Shown: in pieces, positions 59,003 to 64,000 of the stretch | Numbering within the stretch: position 1 is the first letter of the stretch | How the letters are laid out: every line of letters starts with the position of its first letter | From: Acanthochlamys bracteata | Taxonomy: Eukaryota; Streptophyta; Magnoliopsida; Pandanales; Velloziaceae | Assembly: GCA_019914995.1 (NCBI GenBank) | Contig: CM034134.1 | Coordinates: forward strand, 8,440,463-8,504,462 | Reading direction: 5' to 3' | DNA length: 64,000 nucleotides | The notes under the pieces: model-generated | Database searches by the model: none | What the model saw: only the letters and a program-made list of their open reading frames with translations | Told to the model about the DNA's origin: nothing | Position numbers and translations under genes: made by a program

Positions 59003-59592
59003 TGTTAGATTTAAGGGTGAATATATTAGTATCTGTTAAATAAAAATAAGATAAAAAAAGTTAATATATTAAAGAGTTTCGAAACTCATAGCTTAAGATT
59101 TTAAATTAGATTGAATTTGCTATTGTATGTGACGAATCCTATAGATGCCTTATTTGATTAATTCATCCAATATTATCTCTTCCATAATATTATCAGACCT
59201 AATGATTTGGCTAAAAGCTTGATGTACGTGATAACTCTTACTGAGAGTATGTGAGCAAATTAAAAAGTGTGACTCACATAGACTTCGGCATGGTGTAAGC
59301 GAATTTAGAGCAAATTATACTCTAAAGACTAGCTCCTGATGTGTAGTAATAATACTTGAAATCAAATGACTGAAATTCTGAACGATTGACGAGCTTGAAA
59401 AAGATTGTTGGATTTAAAAGCGAGTTGAGTAATCCCATATTGTATAAAGATAGAATATAATAAGGTTAATATATTAGAGTTTCAAACTCCATTGGTTTAA
59501 ACCTTTTTATTAAGCTAAACTTTTTGCTTATAAATCGAATCCTTCAAATGACTTATTTTGGTTAACTCCTGAAGTGTCTCGTATCTCTAGCA
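59003..59592 (+). mobile_element. Possible TRIM-like element (degenerate direct repeats)
   Basis: Two degenerate direct repeats start TGTTAGATTTAA (59003) and TGTTGGATTTAA (59406) and share GTTAATATATTA(A)AGAGTTTC, CGAATCCT and CTTATTTTG-like stretches over about 180 bp. After the first repeat comes ATTATCAGACC, near the TGGTATCAGAGC primer-binding motif of plant LTR elements. The internal part is only about 220 bp and non-coding. This fits a decayed terminal-repeat retrotransposon in miniature. Confidence 0.4.
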
Positions 59593-60766
59593 AAAACATC
59601 ATCAATACAGCCGAGTTCAAGCAGTCCAGTAATTACAACTGACCGTTGCAATTGTAAATCATTGATCGAAGAACGCTAAAGGAAGACCAAAAAGTTAACA
59701 AAACTTTATGTAGCTATTCTTTCTTCGTTTAATTTGTTACTTTTGAAAGACGCAACAGAAGTACTACTTCATGGGCTATAGGCTATAGTCAATTCCAAGT
59801 CCTAAACTCAGGATAGCTAGTAATGGCTTTACACCCACTTCATAATTCATACAGCACACTAGGACATCAACGAATTGAGGTCAGTAACTGATTGGCATAA
59901 ACAATTAGATGGAAGCAAAATCAATGATTCTAATGACAAAATAAAATATAATTAGAAAACATGTAATCCAGCAACAGCGCATGCATCAAGGAAAGCAAAA
60001 TGGGCATATTTCTGGACCAAAGCTCGACTTCATATTTCGCAAGTAAACAACGGGCAGGCTGCTGATAGTTGCCAGAGTAATCTCAGGTGAACTGAGAGAC
60101 ACATGTATGCTAAGAAACATTATTGACATATTTTCTAGCTATGCTAGTTGTTCCTAATTATTTATAGAAGCATCTGTTCACTTAACAAAAGCAGATTCCT
60201 GCAACATGGTTCAACTGCTAGCTAGAAGGTTTAACCAAAAAAACCATTTGTTAATTGTCGTAGGTAACTCACATTAAGCTATTCCTGATGACCATCTTTG
60301 TTTTTTGTGTTCATGAACTACTAACTGGACCCATTAACTAATAATCTAATTCATCCTTCTCTCTACCAAAGGAAAACCACTACAGATACAACCATCAGAG
60401 AAACTGCACTGGATAGTTCTCAATATTCAACCAATATCTCATATATGAACAAGTATAAACATGTCTGAAAGTAACTAGAAGAAGTTTGGAATAGGAATGC
60501 ATACTAGCATTGGGGAACATCAGTACCAGAATAATAACTTACTATTAGGAAATAGCATACAGCAACACAAATCAATATCACTCCACTCTTCTGGTATCTA
60601 GCTCAAAAGATTAACGCATGTCATTTCTCATATTGATATCATGCACACTACTACTCTTAAGGCATGATAAGATACAATATAAGACGTTGTTAGATTAGTT
60701 AGTAGAAGTAGAGAAATTGTGTTCAGTCTAGTCTGGAATCAAACACCATGAAAGTGCAAATCATGC
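59593..60766. other. Spacer downstream of the PSY gene
   Basis: About 1.2 kb of AT-rich sequence with no recognisable exon, repeat or RNA gene; its right end is the PSY 3' UTR. Confidence 0.4.
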
Positions 60767-62106
60767 CTATTTCTTTGATGGTGGCTTTGGAGTGTGGCGG
60801 TTATTAGCACCCAATCCTGGATAATCATTCAGCTCCAAGTCCATCCTAGAGTTGCTGAATTCTTTAACTGAAGGATCTCCAGCAGTAGTCTGCACATAAA
60901 ATTCGAAGAGCATGTTCAGGACTCTTTATGCATATGCTTTCTGATACTCAATACATTTTCTTTTATTTTTCAGAAGCAAGCCATCTGCCTTGTAGTTGCA
61001 TGATGATACAAAAACTGATGACTAACTAATTTTCTCCATCCAGAACATGAATATGAACTTAGTGTCAAACATTTCTACCACAATCATTTTTCTTCACATG
61101 CTAACGGAAGATAATGGCTACCAAAAACCAATAATTCAAACAAACAAAAGTGCATTGATGCTTCTTATTAGCTAGCTTCAAATTTGAGACTTTCAAGTAA
61201 AAAAAGAAAAGGAAGAAACAAGGACTGACTCTTCTTACTTCGTATTAAAAGTCCAATATCTTTGAGAATAAGAGATAGGAACATTTTGTCATCAGGATTC
61301 AGGGTTCTTTTCTTTCAGAGAGCATAAACCTCAACTTTGTTTCATTTAGGCTTCCTTCTGTTATAGTCGAAATCTAGGGAGAATCACTTCAGGTGAGTAA
61401 TATTGGGATACATAAGGCCCTCATCTAGGATTATGATTTTCAATAGAAACCCCAAAACAATTTGTTATTGTTGTAATGACTAGTGAATTTACTTAGTAAA
61501 ACTGCTTTCATTTTTCTATTAAGATCCAGAAAACATTGAATTGATCAATCATTTCACTTCAATTCTGAAGAGAAAATGAGAAGATCGACACTTTTATCCT
61601 TCAATTCCATTTCCTGGTGTTGGTGTATTTTCAAGATGTCTAACTCTAAGTCTTCCTCAAATCTATAAAGTTCATAGAAAATTCAAGACACTTCGTGTTT
61701 TCCAAATACTAGACAAAATCTAAAGAACAAGGACTAAAATCAAATCAAATAAACTTGGTTCCACATTCATCTAAAATAACAAAAAAGTTGTAGAAGGGAA
61801 ATCATAAAATAAGCACCTGATGGTAAGATAGATCCTTCAAGTTCACATCCGCTTGCAGCATTCTCTGTGTCCCTGCTAGAACAAGCAAGCAATTCATCAA
61901 AAAAGATTACAAATACTGGGAATAGAAGATCGAAAAAAATGAATTAGGGCATATATACTAGTTGAGGGGATAGCATTGGAGCAGTAGTTGAGTTGTGAGA
62001 AAACCAACAGAACCACAAGCAAATTGAGAAGAATGTTAGATTTCTTCATAATGCTGATCTTCATAGACATTGTTTCTTCTTGTCCTTGTCTATCAAGAAG
62101 TTTCAT
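60767..62106 (-). CDS. PSY-family tyrosine-sulfated peptide hormone precursor
   Basis: Predicted 108-residue secreted precursor. Exons: 62106-61959, 61872-61817, 60889-60767. A signal peptide (NILLNLLVVLLVFSQLNYCSNA) leads. The C-terminus holds the hormone-like core NDYPGLGANNRHTPKPP (residues 89-105): DY for tyrosine sulfation at Tyr91, then PG-x-GAN-x-RH-x-P. This matches PSY peptides such as PSY1 (DYGDPSANPKHDP) and the bacterial mimic RaxX (DYPPPGANPKHDP). Acidic residues before the Tyr (DLELND) favour the sulfotransferase TPST. PSY peptides act through LRR receptor kinases in cell expansion and the growth-stress balance. The start is uncertain: ATGs at 62106, 62070 and 62052. The TATA position puts the first ATG only about 16 nt into the mRNA. 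The exon 2 acceptor is a tandem TAGCAG (61877-61873). Confidence 0.85.
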
Positions 62107-64000
62107 AGTAGTGTTTATATCGTTACATAGTGATCATGATCTGATGATTTCTTTATATACATCCATAAAAAATTCATAAATTTCTTGTGGGAAAGAAAAA
62201 AAAACAAAAAGTCAAAAACAAAGAAAATGGAGGGTTACGGTATGTCAACAAAGGGCACCACCACCAAGAAAGAAGCCAAAAGGTTTCAATAGTGTTCCCA
62301 AAAAGATGGCAACAAATGGACATGAACCTACTCCACAGTTATCTCTACACCTTTTCCTTTTTCTTGAATTTTATTTTTATGTAGTGCTTTGCTTTGCCAC
62401 ATAAAAAACCTCTTCTCCCCACATTCTTCACACACACATTTCAATGACTTCAGAAAGGTTTGTCCTAACCTAGTCTAGGTGAAACAGAAATCTTATTAAT
62501 ATATAATGCAACCCACTATAATAAGAATGGATCATCTACAAAATATCTTCATGTGTATTTGCTTTAAGTTGGGTCATCTACATTTTCAGGTACTGATTGA
62601 TGTTCTTGTCCATGAAAGAACAAGGGTTCCTAGTGATGATTTTAAGAGGCCATGCCATTCCAACACTTCAATATGGAAGAAAAAGGAAACTATTCTCCTA
62701 CTTGCTATTATATATAAAAGAACAAGAACTTGATCTACTAACCTTGGAAAGAAAATATATTATAGGCTAATAAGAACACGATAGCCAAAATATTCTCTAC
62801 TCGCAGAATGTGTTAAGGGTTCTAGAGAAGGAACAAAAAAACAAAAGAAAAAGAAACAATCAGGGGGACAGAGATGTCTGGAAAGGTGCTGGGTTGGTGC
62901 AAGCAATCAGTGCTAGTGGTGATATTTTATATGCAAATTAAAACAACCAAGTCAAACGCCAGATTAAAAAAAAATGCCATCATCAAAAACAGATGCAAAC
63001 ACATGAGAATATTGTGTATTTTCCAAGTTTACAATCATCATTTCTTTGAATCAAAATTTTCTGTGAGTCAAAATCAAATTCAGTCCTTCTAGTAACAGTT
63101 TTAGATCACTCCTAGTGGTCGTTTGACAATTCCATAATCTAAAAAAAAAGCTCCTTCATTTAATGCACTCTCGGTTTGACAATTCATTTTCCAAAAATAA
63201 AAAATTTTAGTTTTAAAAAAGTCATACATAATATCGTTCTAAAACTTTTTAAAATTTTAAATTATAAAAACTTAATATATTACGAAACAGTTATATATAT
63301 TACGAAACAGGGAGAAATCAAGTCAATCAATATTTTGACGAGCTAGATGAATGTGTCAGTTTAAACACATCGATATAAGTTATGATGCAAAGCATTAGTA
63401 GGAGTTATTAGTCAAATATATATGAGCAGCTTATTATAATATAATAATTCATGATTTTTTTTTCCTTTTTCGTATTAATTAATTATGAACCCTTCTTTCT
63501 TACACCATCGAAGATTCCTACTTTTGTCATTTACTGTAAAATGAAGCCCATTTAGATAAAGAGCTACGTGGGCCTTTTAGCCCAACACATTTATTTTACT
63601 ACTCGATCTTTTGGTATACATGCATGTATATTAAAACCCAAAATACAAGGAATTAATATCGTATAAATGTTTTGAAATACACATATCCAACAAAAATCTA
63701 GGACAAACTACTAGACTCGGTTCTTCATTGTTCTACAGAAATCACAGCACCCGTTCCTTACACATGTCAGCCGGCGGAAAGCCTGAGTTCTTGTTGCATG
63801 CCAGGTACCACTATGCCTGGAAGAAAGAAAAGTTCAGAAGAGAACTCTATAATCTGCTACGTGTCTCCCTTCTCTTCTTCGCACGGTCCATTATAAACCT
63901 TCTGCAACCTTCTTTCTCACATTATTGTCTTCTATCTCTATGCTCTGTTGTTGCTCCGTTCCTCGATCTAGATTCTTTTTAAACTCCGTTGTTGTTCCTT
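62107..64000. other. PSY promoter and right-end spacer
   Basis: Contains the PSY promoter and AT-rich sequence with no supported gene. A short direct repeat (ATATATTACGAAACAG twice) lies at about 63277-63310. Bases 63730-64000 are more GC-rich, with TTATAAACC at about 63891 and a frame at 63728-63982; this may be the promoter and leader of a gene outside the window. Confidence 0.4.
62152..62159 (-). promoter_or_regulatory. TATA box of the PSY gene
   Basis: TATATAAA on the minus strand, 46 bp upstream of the first ATG and 82 bp upstream of the second. Confidence 0.5.

Noticed and set aside
63728..63982. Plus-strand 84-codon frame near the right end
   Set aside because: No recognisable domain; could be leader sequence of a gene outside the window.

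Overview
This window comes from the nuclear genome of a eudicot plant. The protein-coding genes have many short AT-rich introns with GT-AG (occasionally GC-AG) borders. The proteins are typical land-plant families: plastid proteases and transit-peptide enzymes, a DYW-class PPR protein, a CSLA glucomannan synthase, a MYB-CC factor and a PSY peptide precursor. Spacers are AT-rich and carry small plant transposon remnants. The species cannot be fixed from the sequence. Gene models were built by hand from splice sites, reading-frame phase and family knowledge; exon borders are inferred, not confirmed by transcripts.

Left part (1-28 kb): the 3' exon of an unrecognised gene (+), a RINGv/DUF3675 E3 ligase (-), a small basic Ser/Cys-rich protein (+), an apyrase 6-type NTPDase (-), a plastid/mitochondrial-type GET3 ATPase (-), an AVT1-type vacuolar amino acid transporter (+), a single-exon PPR-DYW protein (+), the thylakoid protease FtsH6 (-), an S-like T2 ribonuclease (+) and plastid NAD-malate dehydrogenase (-). 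From memory, this gene content resembles two Arabidopsis regions, around At2g02960-At2g02990 and At3g47520-At3g47550.

Middle part (28-43 kb): a long AT-rich spacer, a hydroxyproline O-galactosyltransferase with galectin and GT31 domains (+), geranylgeranyl reductase CHLP (-) and a GDSL esterase/lipase (+). CHLP and a GDSL gene are also neighbours in Arabidopsis (At1g74470/At1g74460, from memory). A transposon-rich spacer with a tandem duplication follows.

Right part (43-64 kb): a DUF1666 gene with an internal 79-codon tandem repeat (+), a decayed starch-synthase-II 3' fragment (+), TFIIA-gamma (-), a CSLA mannan synthase (+), a RING-H2 reading frame with no in-frame start (+), a PHL8-like MYB-CC transcription factor (-) and a PSY-type sulfated-peptide precursor (-).

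No operons or dedicated gene system are visible. Five products (GET3, FtsH6, MDH, CHLP and probably the PPR protein) are likely to act in plastids. CSLA and the galactosyltransferase belong to Golgi polysaccharide and glycoprotein synthesis. The most distinctive observations are four GC-AG introns, a stop-free in-frame intron in the RINGv gene that would add a hydrophobic segment, the PSY precursor with a tandem NAG acceptor, the DUF1666 duplication, the starch synthase pseudogene, a mutator-like element with a 10-bp target duplication in the apyrase gene, and a family of short TIR elements.
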